The notes below the pieces were generated by a model, which saw only the letters and a program-made list of their open reading frames with translations, had not been told where the DNA came from and did no database searches. DNA of 50,874 nt from Streptomyces resistomycificus (lineage in GTDB: Bacteria; Actinomycetota; Actinomycetes; Streptomycetales; Streptomycetaceae): contig NZ_KQ948991.1 of the NCBI RefSeq assembly GCF_001514265.1, forward strand, positions 317,016 to 367,889. The letters are read 5' to 3'. The stretch's first letter is position 1. Each line of letters opens with the position of its first letter. Of this stretch, positions 42,074-50,271 are shown piece after piece. The position numbers and the translations under genes were made by a program.

Positions 42074-42252
42074 CGACGTCCGTCAACATGACCATCTCGA
42101 TGACTACCGCCGGGTCGTGGAGAGATCCCGTGCAAGGGCGGCCACAACGTCCCTCCGCGTGCCCTGTGCCTTCCGAGCGGTTGGACAATCTCCGAACCCC
42201 GCCCGCACCGGAGCTTTCTCGGCGGCACACCGGCCTGAGGGGAAACACACAC

Positions 42253-43953
42253 GTGACTACGCCAGATCTTGCCCCGCCCGGCGGGGAGAGACGCCCGACG
42301 CGCCTGCTCGGACGCGGCTCCGGTTCCCGCGCCCGCAAGGGCTTCACCCGACTGAAGGTCGCCGGAGCGGCGACCGTCGCCCTCGCCTGCGCCGTCACCG
42401 GAGCGCAGGCGATGGCCGCGCAGACCGGCTCGACGGCCTCCGTGGGCGCGCCGCCGGTGCCGTCCCTGACCTGGTCCGACTGCCAGGGCGGCTTCGAGTG
42501 CGCGGACGCCGCGGTGCCGCTGGACTACCGCGAACCGCAGGGCAGGACGATCACCCTGGCGGTGATACGCAAGAAGGCCGCGGACCAGACCAAGCGCAAG
42601 GGCACCCTTTTCCTGCAGCCCGGCGGCCCCGGCAACTCCGGCGTGGACTTCGTACGCGGCAACCACGCGAGCCTGCCCGCGGCCCTGCGCGACTCGTTCG
42701 ACGTCTTCGGGTACGACGTGCGGGGCGTCGCGCGCAGCTCCCAGGTCCAGTGCTGGGACGACCAGACGTACACCCAGGCCATCACCGCGGCCAAGGGCGT
42801 CCCCGGCCCGGACGCCTACGAGCCCGCCGTACGCCAGGCCGCCGACTTCGACCAGGCCTGCCAGACCAACTCGGGCGACCTGCTGCCGTTCGTCGGCACC
42901 GAGTACGTCGCCCGCGACATCGACCTGCTGCGCCAGGCCCTGGGTGAGGAGCAACTCACCTACTACGGCCGCTCGTTCGGCTCCTACATCGGAACCGTCT
43001 ACGCCGCCCTGTTCCCGAAGCGGGTGCGCGCCCTGGCGCTCGACGGGGCGTACGACCCGGAGCACTACGCGAACCAGCCGTACGCCTACGACCGGCCCCA
43101 GTACCTGGCCCTGGACGGCGCGATGAGCCGCTTCCTCGACTGGTGCAAGGCCGACCAGGCCACCTGCGGGTTCGGTGACGGCGACCCGCGCGCGGCCTTC
43201 GAGAAGCTCAAGGCCGACCTGGACGCCGACCCGGTCACCACCCCGAGCGGCGGCAAGGCCAACGGCTACACCCTGGTCTACCGCCTGCTGTTCAACATCA
43301 ACGAGGGCAAGGTCATATGGCCCTCGCTCGGTGAGGCCCTGCGCAAGGCGCAGCAGCGGGACAACACGTCGTTCCTGCTGCGTCCGCCGTCCCCCGCGAG
43401 CTACGACTTCCTGAACCCGAACGTGGTCGTCGAGTGCGTGGACAAGGACTACCCGGGCGGCAAGGCCCGCCTCAAGCGCGAGGTCACCACCAACGCCAGG
43501 CTGGCACCGCTGCTCGGCCCGGCCCTGGCCTACGGCCCGCCGACCTACGACCACCAGCACGCCACGGCCTGCACCCAGTGGACCGGCGAGCAGGTCAGCC
43601 GCTACGACGGCTCGTTCCGCGCCAAGGGCTCGGCGCCGATCCTCGTCGTCGGCAACACCGGTGACCCCGACACCCCCTACCAGGACGCGGTGGCCCTGTC
43701 CCGGCAGCTCGACAACGGCCGTCTGCTCACGTTCAAGGCCGAGGGGCACACCGCCTTCGGGCGCAGCGCGTGCGCGACGGACGCGGTGACGGGCTACCTG
43801 GTGGACCTGAAGGTCCCGGCCAGGGGCACGACCTGCGCGGACGAGACGCAGCCGCCTTCCGCCACGCCCAAGGTGGCCCCGCCCGGCACGACGCTCACCG
43901 AACTCGTCAACGGCGTCAGCGACCGCCTGGACCGCCTCGGCTCCCTGCGCTGA
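42253..43953 (+). CDS. Secreted alpha/beta hydrolase, TAP-like tripeptidyl aminopeptidase
   Basis: A 566-aa exported protein. A long basic N-terminus and hydrophobic core (VAGAATVALACAVTGAQAMA) form the signal peptide. The catalytic fold has the oxyanion segment LFLQPGGPGNSG, nucleophile Ser in YYGRSFGSYIG, Asp in GNTGDPDTPY and His in EGHTAFGRS. The C-terminal part is the TAP-like domain. Streptomyces relatives (SlpD/SlpE, Tap) remove N-terminal di- or tripeptides from secreted proteins. The GTG start follows GAGGGG. It is divergent from the decarboxylase gene. Confidence 0.9.
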   Translation: MTTPDLAPPGGERRPTRLLGRGSGSRARKGFTRLKVAGAATVALACAVTGAQAMAAQTGSTASVGAPPVPSLTWSDCQGGFECADAAVPLDYREPQGRTITLAVIRKKAADQTKRKGTLFLQPGGPGNSGVDFVRGNHASLPAALRDSFDVFGYDVRGVARSSQVQCWDDQTYTQAITAAKGVPGPDAYEPAVRQAADFDQACQTNSGDLLPFVGTEYVARDIDLLRQALGEEQLTYYGRSFGSYIGTVYAALFPKRVRALALDGAYDPEHYANQPYAYDRPQYLALDGAMSRFLDWCKADQATCGFGDGDPRAAFEKLKADLDADPVTTPSGGKANGYTLVYRLLFNINEGKVIWPSLGEALRKAQQRDNTSFLLRPPSPASYDFLNPNVVVECVDKDYPGGKARLKREVTTNARLAPLLGPALAYGPPTYDHQHATACTQWTGEQVSRYDGSFRAKGSAPILVVGNTGDPDTPYQDAVALSRQLDNGRLLTFKAEGHTAFGRSACATDAVTGYLVDLKVPARGTTCADETQPPSATPKVAPPGTTLTELVNGVSDRLDRLGSLR

Positions 43954-43975
43954 CCCACCCCTCCACGCCCCATCC

Positions 43976-44009
43976 GAGGCGCCGGTCCCCGCGACGGGAC
44001 CGGCGCCTC
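43976..44009. terminator. Hairpin after the peptidase gene
   Basis: GAGGCGCCGGTCCC-N6-GGGACCGGCGCCTC, a perfect 14-bp stem 23 nt after the stop. Confidence 0.88.
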
Positions 44010-44014
44010 ACCTC

Positions 44015-44067
44015 TTGACCCGTTGCTGAGGAGGCACGTACTTTCCCCCCGACGGAAAGCGTTTACT
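44015..44067 (+). promoter_or_regulatory. Promoter with LacI-like operator before the GH97 gene
   Basis: TTGACC (44015-44020) and TACTTT (44039-44044) are 18 bp apart. Just downstream, GGAAAGCGTTTACT (44054-44067) is an imperfect copy of the LacI-type operator found before the pectate lyase gene. Its place over the start of transcription suits a repressor. Confidence 0.55.
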
Positions 44068-44103
44068 ACCTGATTTCCTCGTCAACGGAGAGGGCCTTCA
44101 CCG

Positions 44104-46050
44104 ATGAGAACCTCACACGAGGCGCCACTGTCCCGCCGGGGGATGCTCAAGGGCGCCGCCGCCACCGGCATGGCGGTGGCGGGACTCGGCGCCGCGGGGC
44201 CTGCCCACGCGGCGGCCGCCCCGCTGCGCGCGACCGCGCGGATGGGCGGCACGGCCGTCACGCTGTCGGTGGTGGACGGCGCGCTCCGGTGGTCCGCCAC
44301 CCGGGGCGGCAGAACGGTGATCGACACCTCGGCTCTGGGCCTCGTCCTGAGCGACGGGACCGTCCTCGGCAGTGACGTGACGGTGATCCGCAGCCGCCGC
44401 CGGACCGTCCACAGCAAGTGGTCCCCGGTGTACGGACGCAACGCGACCGTCACCGACCACTACCAGGAGCAGCGCTGAACCCTCCGGGACACCGCGTCGG
44501 GGCTGCGCTTCGGCGTCCAGGTCCGCGCCTACCGGACAGGAGTCGCCGTCCGCTACGTCCTGCTCGAAGGCGACGACACCTCCGGCGCCGGCACCACCAC
44601 CGTCACCGACGAGCTGACGACGTTCGCCTTCCCGGACGGCACCACCGTCTACAGCGCCCGCGACGAGGACGCGTACCTCCCCGTCGCCCCCGAGGCGATC
44701 CCCTCCAGTGGTACGTCGAGCACGGACCAGGGCCCTCTGACCGACCTGCCGCTGACCGCCACCCTGGCCGACGGGCTCATCGCCTGCGTCTGCGAGTCCT
44801 CGCGACTGCACTTCCCCCGGCTGATGCTCGGTTCGGTGCCCGGGCAGCCGGGCGCCCTGGCCGCGTTCCTGATGGAGCACACCGCCCGCGGCTCCGGGCC
44901 GGTCGCGCCCCGGACCACGGTCGCCACGCCGTTCGCGACCCCGTGGCGCGCGGTCGTGATCGGGTCCACGCACGCCGAGCTGGTCGACAACGCCGAGCTG
45001 GTGCTCAACCTGGCGCCGGCCGGCGCCCTCGCCGACACCTCGTGGATCAGGCCGGGCAAGGTCTTCCGCTGCGAGCTCAGCACCGCCGCGGGACTGGCGG
45101 GCGTCGACTTCGCGGTGGCCCGCGGCCTCCAGTACGTCGAGTACGACGCCGGCTGGTACGGGCCCGAGTTCACCACCACGGACGCCACGACCCCGATCGC
45201 GGCCATCGACCTGCCCTCGGTCATCGCGCACGCCACCGGCCAGGGCATCGGTGTCTTCCTCTATGTCAACCGGCTCGCGCTGACCGACGCGGACGCGCTG
45301 TTCGCCCTCTACAAGAGCTGGGGTGTCGCGGGCATCAAGCTCGGCTTCATCAACGACGGCACCCAGGCGATGACCGACCAGATCACCGACTGGGCCGAGA
45401 CGGCCGCCCGGTACGAGCTGCTGATCGACATGCACGACGACGTCCGGCCGTTCGGCTACGAGCGCGCGTACCCGAACTACATCAGCCTGGAGGGCGTGCG
45501 GGGCAACGAGCAGTTCCCCACCGCCACCCACAACGTGACGCTGCCCTTCGCCCGCAACATCGGCGGCCCGATGGACTACACGATCTGCTACGGGCAGTCG
45601 CGCAACAAGACGACCAACGCGCACCAGATGGCGATGGCCGCGGTGTACTACCAGCCCCTCAACTTCCTCTACTGGTACGACAAGCCGTCCAAGTACGCCG
45701 CCACCGCCAACTGGCCGGGGCTGCCCTGGTTCGACGCCGTCCCCACGACCTGGGACGAGAGCAGGACGCTGGCCGGGTCGATCGGCGAGTACGTGGCGGT
45801 CGCCCGGCGCGACGGCTCCACCTGGTACCTCGGGGCGATGACCGACGAGACGGCCCGGACGCTGTCCCTCCCCCTGTCGTTCCTGGGCGACGGGACCTAC
45901 ACGGCGACCGTCTACGCCGACGGGACACCGGGCACCAGCCCGTTCCGGACGCCGGTCGTGGTCAGCACCCGGACCGTCACCTCGGCGACCACGCTGGAGG
46001 TGGCCATGGCCGCCGCGGGTGGTCAGGCGGTCGTTCTGACGCCGAGCTGA
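44104..46050 (+). pseudogene. Glycoside hydrolase family 97, interrupted by one in-frame TGA
   Basis: A Tat signal (SRRGMLKGAAATGMAVAGLG) and the GH97 N-terminal beta-sandwich are read from the ATG at 44104 to a TGA at 44476-44478 (codon 125). The same frame then continues without a break for 523 codons. It carries GH97 blocks DTSWIRPGKVF, YVEYDAGWYG and EGVRGNEQF, and stops at 46050. The residues around the stop read HYQEQR-stop-TLRDTASG; relatives have Trp there, so TGG to TGA is the simplest event. The intact enzyme would be 648 aa and secreted, acting on alpha-linked sugars. Codon bias downstream is undamaged, so the change is recent, an assembly error, or read through. Confidence 0.8.
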
Positions 46051-46192
46051 CCCGGGGGCGGTCGGCCGCCCGGCGCCGGGGCTGTGGGGCGATATCTGTG
46101 ACCGTGAGGTGAGAAATCGATGCAACGCGCGATGAGCATTTCCTCATTCGACAGATCAGCCAGAATCATTTATTGTGCACGACCGGTCGCCC

Positions 46193-46277
46193 CGTGCTAC
46201 TGTCGACCTCAGTTGCAGTTGTGGTTGCCAGAAGGTTTTTTCCGACGGGCCGATCACACAACCCGAAGGAGATACAC
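46193..46277 (+). promoter_or_regulatory. Promoter and conserved leader of the first csp gene
   Basis: CGTGCTAC at 46193-46200 looks like an extended -10. It is followed by a leader that contains AGTTGCAGTTGTGGTTGCC (46211-46229) and a GGTTTTTTCCG stretch. The same elements occur in the same order before the second csp gene. It probably acts as a cold-responsive leader. Confidence 0.65.
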
Positions 46278-46481
46278 ATGGCTACCGGTACCGTGAAGTG
46301 GTTCAACTCTGAAAAGGGCTTCGGCTTCATCGAGCAGGACGGCGGCGGCCCCGACGTCTTCGCCCACTACTCGAACATCGCCACCCAGGGCTTCCGCGAG
46401 CTGCAGGAGGGCCAGAAGGTGACGTTCGACGTCACCCAGGGCCAGAAGGGCCCGCAGGCGGAGAACATCGTTCCCGCCTGA
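46278..46481 (+). CDS. Cold-shock protein, CspA family (copy 1)
   Basis: A 67-aa OB-fold protein with RNP1 KGFGFIEQDGG and RNP2 VFAHYSNI. It binds single-stranded RNA and DNA and melts secondary structure, especially after cold shock. It differs from copy 2 at 49807 by only two residues (Ser11/Ala and Pro25/Ala). AAGGAG precedes the ATG. The leader is conserved with copy 2, and a strong hairpin follows the gene. Confidence 0.97.
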   Translation: MATGTVKWFNSEKGFGFIEQDGGGPDVFAHYSNIATQGFRELQEGQKVTFDVTQGQKGPQAENIVPA

Positions 46482-46503
46482 TCCTCTCCGGCGCTTGCTT
46501 CGC

Positions 46504-46537
46504 AGCTGGGGCCCGCACCACGGTGCGGGCCCCAGCT
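46504..46537 (+). terminator. Hairpin between csp copy 1 and the helicase gene
   Basis: AGCTGGGGCCCGCAC-N4-GTGCGGGCCCCAGCT, a 15-bp stem. A related GGGCCCGCACC stem follows csp copy 2. It may end most csp transcripts while letting some reach the helicase. Confidence 0.85.
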
Positions 46538-46694
46538 CGCTGCGTTCCGGCACTTTTCCCTGCCCGGTATCCCTAGATGTGATACCCGGCAGTTTCGTCT
46601 TGTCATTCTTTTCCGGCTCGTTCTTGCAATTCTCTGCGCCGTTCATCTGCTGCGGGAATTCCTTGGTACGCGCCGCATCCAAGGAAGGTTCCGC
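46538..46694 (+). other. Long leader of the helicase gene
   Basis: About 157 nt with lower GC than its surroundings and a small hairpin GGTATC-N9-GATACC at 46566-46586. It may hold a promoter or a temperature-responsive leader. Confidence 0.4.
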
Positions 46695-48269
46695 ATGGAC
46701 CGCGCACGTACGCGCACCCGCTCCAACCCGAACGACCGCACCGGCCGCAGCCGCTCCGGAGGCTCAGGCTCCGCGGGCTACTCGGGCTCCTCCGGGGCCA
46801 GGAAGCGCGGCAGCGCGGGGCGCAGTGGCCGACCGGTCGCGCCACAGGGCGAGTTCGCCCTGCCGAAGACCGTCACACCGGCGCTGCCCGCCGTCGAGTC
46901 GTTCTCCGAACTCGACATGCCGGCCCGGCTGTTGACCGCGCTCCACCGTGAGGGCGTGACCGAGCCGTTCCCGATCCAGGCGGCCACCCTGCCGAACTCC
47001 CTGGCCGGCCGTGACGTCCTGGGCCGTGGCCGCACCGGCTCCGGCAAGACCCTCGCCTTCGGCCTCGCGCTGCTGGCCCGTACGACGGGTCGCGTCGCCG
47101 AGCCCCGGCAGCCGCTCGCCCTGGTCCTGGTGCCCACCCGCGAGCTCGCCCAGCAGGTCACCGACGCGCTCACCCCGTACGCCCGCGCCGTGCGGCTTCG
47201 GCTGGCCACGGTGGTCGGCGGGATGTCGATCGGCAAGCAGGCCGGCGCGCTGCGCTCCGGAGCGGAGGTCGTCGTCGCGACGCCCGGTCGCCTCAAGGAC
47301 CTCATCGACCGGGGCGACTGCCGGCTGGACCAGGTCGAGATCACCGTGCTCGACGAGGCCGACCAGATGACGGACATGGGCTTCATGCCGCAGGTCACCG
47401 CCCTGCTCGCGCAGGTGCGCGCCGACGGCCAGCGGCTGCTCTTCTCGGCCACCCTGGACCGCAACGTGGACCTGCTGGTCCGCCGTTACCTGAGCGACCC
47501 GGTGGTCCACTCGGTCGACCCGTCCGCGGGCGCTGTCACCACCATGGAGCACCACGTGCTGCACGTCCACGGCACGGACAAGCAGCGGACCACCACCGAG
47601 ATCGCGGCACGCGACGGCCGGGTGATCATGTTCCTGGACACCAAGCACGCGGTGGACCGGCTGACCAAGCACCTGCTGAGCAGCGGTGTCCGCGCCGCGG
47701 GCCTGCACGGCGGCAAGTCCCAGCCGCAGCGCACCCGGACCCTGGCCCAGTTCAAGAGCGGGGACGTGACGGTCCTGGTGGCCACCAACGTCGCCGCCCG
47801 CGGCATCCACGTCGACAACCTCGACCTGGTCGTGAACGTGGATCCGCCCACCGACCCCAAGGACTACCTGCACCGCGGCGGCCGTACGGCCCGGGCCGGC
47901 GAGTCCGGCAGCGTCGTCACCCTGGTGACGCCGGACCAGCGTCGCGACATGAGCCGGCTGATGACGTCGGCCGGCATCACCCCGCAGGTGACCCAGGTCC
48001 GGTCGGGCGAGGAGGAGCTGACCCGCATCACGGGTGCCCAGGCTCCTTCCGGTGTCCCCGTGGTCATCACCGCGCCGGTCGTCGAACGCCCCCGCCGCGC
48101 CGCGACCTCCTCGTCCCGGGGCCGCCGTGGCCGTGGCGGCCAGGGTGGACAGAGCGCACAGGGCGGCCAGGGTGGACAGGGCCGCGGCCAGGGCGGCCAG
48201 TCCCGTGGGGCCGGCGAGTCGGGTCGCCGGACACCGCGCCGCAGGCCCTCCTTCGGCTCGGCCGCCTAG
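46695..48269 (+). CDS. DEAD-box RNA helicase
   Basis: A 524-aa helicase with all core motifs: FPIQ (Q), GRTGSGKT (I), PTRELA (Ia), TPGR (Ib), DEAD (II), SAT (III), ATNVAARGIHV (V) and HRGGRTARAG (VI). A Ser/Arg/Gly-rich N-terminal tail of about 55 residues and a Gly/Gln/Arg-rich C-terminal tail flank the core and should add RNA binding. It lies downstream of a cold-shock gene, and helicases of this kind help unwind RNA in the cold. The ATG at 46695 follows AAGGAAGG. Confidence 0.95.
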   Translation: MDRARTRTRSNPNDRTGRSRSGGSGSAGYSGSSGARKRGSAGRSGRPVAPQGEFALPKTVTPALPAVESFSELDMPARLLTALHREGVTEPFPIQAATLPNSLAGRDVLGRGRTGSGKTLAFGLALLARTTGRVAEPRQPLALVLVPTRELAQQVTDALTPYARAVRLRLATVVGGMSIGKQAGALRSGAEVVVATPGRLKDLIDRGDCRLDQVEITVLDEADQMTDMGFMPQVTALLAQVRADGQRLLFSATLDRNVDLLVRRYLSDPVVHSVDPSAGAVTTMEHHVLHVHGTDKQRTTTEIAARDGRVIMFLDTKHAVDRLTKHLLSSGVRAAGLHGGKSQPQRTRTLAQFKSGDVTVLVATNVAARGIHVDNLDLVVNVDPPTDPKDYLHRGGRTARAGESGSVVTLVTPDQRRDMSRLMTSAGITPQVTQVRSGEEELTRITGAQAPSGVPVVITAPVVERPRRAATSSSRGRRGRGGQGGQSAQGGQGGQGRGQGGQSRGAGESGRRTPRRRPSFGSAA

Positions 48270-48281
48270 AAACGCCTCGAC

Positions 48282-48309
48282 CGCCGTCGGGCCGGCCGGC
48301 CCGACGGCG
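48282..48309. terminator. Perfect 28-bp palindrome between convergent genes
   Basis: CGCCGTCGGGCCGG and its reverse complement abut without a spacer, 12 nt after the helicase stop and before the trpF stop. A bidirectional terminator. Confidence 0.9.
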
Positions 48310-48315
48310 TGACCG

Positions 48316-48927
48316 TCAGGCCCCGGCGCGCGCGGCCTTGACGAAGGCCGTGATCAGGGCCGGGTCCTTGACGCCCCGGCTCTGTTCCACGCCGCTGGAC
48401 ACGTCGACGCCCCACGGGCGGGTGGCGGCGACGGCGTCGCGCACGTTGTCCGGGCTGAGGCCGCCGGCGAGCAGCCACTTCTCGCCGGAGTCGGCGAGCG
48501 GCCCACGGGTCCAGTCCCAGGCCACGCCGGAGCCGGGCACGGGCGCGTCGAGGAGCAGCATGTCCTCGCCCAGTTCGCCGAAGCGCGGCTCGGTGTCGCC
48601 GAAGGCGGCGGCCCGGATCAGCGTCCATCCGCCCGTGGCCAGGTCGGCGTAGTAGCCGCGATCCTCCGGCCCGTGCAGCTGTACGGCACGGATGCCCGCC
48701 TCGGTGGCCACCGCGCGCACGTCCCGCAGGGGTTCCTCGCGGAAGACGCCGACCGTCAGCACGTTCTCGGGCACGCGACGGCACAGTCGTGCGGCCGTGG
48801 CGGCGTCGACACGGCGCGGGCTGTGCGAGAACACGAACCCGATGGCGTCCGCTCCCGCCTCCACGGCCGTGTCGACGTCCCTCTCGGTCTTCAGACCGCA
48901 GATCTTGACGAACAGGGAGTTGCTCAC
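48316..48927 (-). CDS. trpF: Phosphoribosylanthranilate isomerase
   Basis: A 203-aa TIM-barrel enzyme with the full TrpF signature: VKICGLKTERDVDTAVEAGA at the start (Cys10 as base), FSHSPRRV, VQLHGPED, LLLDAPVPGSG, LLAGGLSPDN, then GVDVSSGVE with the phosphate-binding turn. It isomerises phosphoribosylanthranilate in tryptophan synthesis. No other trp gene is near. Streptomyces normally lack trpF because the bifunctional PriA does both the HisA and TrpF steps, so a stand-alone copy is unusual. The GTG start has GGAG 8 nt upstream. Confidence 0.95.
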   Translation of the reverse strand: MSNSLFVKICGLKTERDVDTAVEAGADAIGFVFSHSPRRVDAATAARLCRRVPENVLTVGVFREEPLRDVRAVATEAGIRAVQLHGPEDRGYYADLATGGWTLIRAAAFGDTEPRFGELGEDMLLLDAPVPGSGVAWDWTRGPLADSGEKWLLAGGLSPDNVRDAVAATRPWGVDVSSGVEQSRGVKDPALITAFVKAARAGA

Positions 48928-49005
48928 GCTGGTGCTCCATGGGGCGTGCGACGGGAGGCGTTCGGCTGGGACAACCGTACCGGCGTGGCCTGGGCCCGGC
49001 GGTGG

Positions 49006-49383
49006 TCAGGCCCCGCGCTTCCAGGAGGGGTCGCGGCCCGCCAGTCCCAGGACGCGCCCGAACAGGGGGGCGCTCGCGGGCACCGGCACCTCGGGGCCGA
49101 AGACCCCGTACTGCCTGGCCGTCTCCGCCTTGGCGGCGACGTCGTCGTACAGGACGGCGGCGAGTTCGTCGTCCGTCCGCGGCTTTTGACCGGTGGCGAC
49201 CGCCAGGTCCCAGCCGCGCAGCAGCCACTCGCCCAGCAGGATGCCGCCGACGAAACGGGCCGGCGTCGGGCGGCTTCCGGTCAGTGTGGTCTCGCCGTCC
49301 CAGGCCCGGGGATCGCTCCGGACGGCGGCGGTCTCGGCCGACCGGGCGGCATACGCCTCGGCCCGGTCCGGTTCCGCGGTCAT
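49006..49383 (-). CDS. N-terminally short TIGR03086/DinB-like (mycothiol maleylpyruvate isomerase type) protein
   Basis: A 125-aa protein that matches the C-terminal half of the TIGR03086 family: GILLGEWLLRGWDLAVATGQ near residues 47-66 and FGPEVPVPASAPLFGRVLGL near the end. The usual N-terminal helices with the first metal His residues, about 65 residues, are missing. An ATG with a GGGGAAAGGG ribosome site begins the frame, so it may be expressed as a short protein. More likely it is a truncated gene. Function cannot be claimed without the metal site. Confidence 0.55.
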   Translation of the reverse strand: MTAEPDRAEAYAARSAETAAVRSDPRAWDGETTLTGSRPTPARFVGGILLGEWLLRGWDLAVATGQKPRTDDELAAVLYDDVAAKAETARQYGVFGPEVPVPASAPLFGRVLGLAGRDPSWKRGA

Positions 49384-49457
49384 CCCTTTCCCCGCTTCCC
49401 GTGTGACCCACGGTAGACAGGAGGGACGCGACAGCTGTTGAAGAAACGCGACAGCGG

Positions 49458-49718
49458 TCAGGAGGAGAGCGTCGTCGCGCCGGGGGGCGTCGCGTGGCAG
49501 GTGAAGCCGAGCCGGGTCAGGGCCCTGGTCACCTCGAACGCGGTGAAGTCGCGGCGGTCCTGGCGGGTGATGATCTCGCCGACCTGCTTGACCGGGAAGA
49601 CCTTGCGGCCGATGGTCACGCAGGCCCCGGTGAGGTCCTCGGGGCGGACGCCGGCCATCTTGTTCTCGACCTCGGATTTTTCGAGGTCGAACGGGTAACG
49701 GGCGATCACGCAGCGCAT
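49458..49718 (-). CDS. Conserved small protein downstream of csp (86 aa)
   Basis: An 86-aa protein: MRCVIARYPFDLEKSEVENK, then GACVTIGRKVFPVKQVGEII, TRQDRRDFTAFEVTRALTRL and GFTCHATPP. It belongs to a small Streptomyces family usually found just after a csp gene, as here. No known fold or motif can be named. It lies 88 nt downstream of csp copy 2, across a hairpin with a T-rich tail. GTGAGG precedes the ATG. It may act with the cold-shock protein, but this is only suggested by position. Confidence 0.75.
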   Translation of the reverse strand: MRCVIARYPFDLEKSEVENKMAGVRPEDLTGACVTIGRKVFPVKQVGEIITRQDRRDFTAFEVTRALTRLGFTCHATPPGATTLSS

Positions 49719-49763
49719 AGTGCCTCACCAGAGGTAGGAAATCTGAGGAGCGAAGGGAAACAA

Positions 49764-49791
49764 ACAGGGCCCGCACCCATGGTGCGGGCCC
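49764..49791 (-). terminator. Terminator/attenuator after csp copy 2
   Basis: GGGCCCGCACC-N3-GGTGCGGGCCC (11-bp stem, 49767-49791 on the + strand) followed on the minus strand by TGTTTGTTT. It lies between the csp stop and the downstream small gene. Confidence 0.85.
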
Positions 49792-49806
49792 CGTTCGAGC
49801 GCGAGA

Positions 49807-50010
49807 CTAGGCGGGAACGATGTTCTCCGCCTGCGGGCCCTTCTGGCCCTGGGTGACGTCGAACGTCACCTTCTGGCCTTCCTGCAGCTCGCGGAAGCCC
49901 TGGGTGGCGATGTTCGAGTAGTGGGCGAAGACGTCGGCGCCGCCGCCGTCCTGCTCGATGAAGCCGAAGCCCTTTTCCGCGTTGAACCACTTCACGGTAC
50001 CGGTGGCCAT
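49807..50010 (-). CDS. Cold-shock protein, CspA family (copy 2)
   Basis: A 67-aa OB-fold protein, near-identical to copy 1 (Ala11 and Ala25 are the differences), with the same RNP1 and RNP2 motifs. AGGAG precedes the ATG by 6 nt. Its leader shares promoter-like and 21-nt elements with that of copy 1, in the opposite orientation. The two copies, 3.5 kb apart, look like an inverted duplication of a cold-shock unit with its control region. Confidence 0.97.
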   Translation of the reverse strand: MATGTVKWFNAEKGFGFIEQDGGGADVFAHYSNIATQGFRELQEGQKVTFDVTQGQKGPQAENIVPA

Positions 50011-50140
50011 GTCATATCTCCTGAGGCAGTGCTGGGGACCCGCACCTCGCGAGTCTCCTCATCGCCGTGATGATCACCTGCCCGGAAAAACCGGCAGCAA
50101 AATGGCAACCACAACTGCAACTGGCGTCGAGCGTAGCACG
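50011..50140 (-). promoter_or_regulatory. Promoter and conserved leader of the second csp gene
   Basis: On the minus strand CGTGCTAC (50140-50133) is followed by AGTTGCAGTTGTGGTTGCC (50122-50104) and a GGTTTTTCCG stretch, as in the leader of copy 1. The leader is about 120 nt long, typical of cold-shock mRNAs. Confidence 0.65.
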
Positions 50141-50271
50141 GAAACAATTGCGGAAACGGGAAAGAGTTCCGCGTGCCGTACGCCCGGAAAGGACGTGTGG
50201 AAATCCCTCGGACCGTTCGAGAATCTTTTTCCCGGACCGGCTCGGGTTTCTTGTCCGGCCGTGCCAGATAT

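Noticed and set aside
44476..44478. Selenocysteine codon in the GH97 gene
   Set aside because: Relatives have Trp here, I see no bSECIS-like hairpin just downstream, and no selenoprotein machinery is in view.
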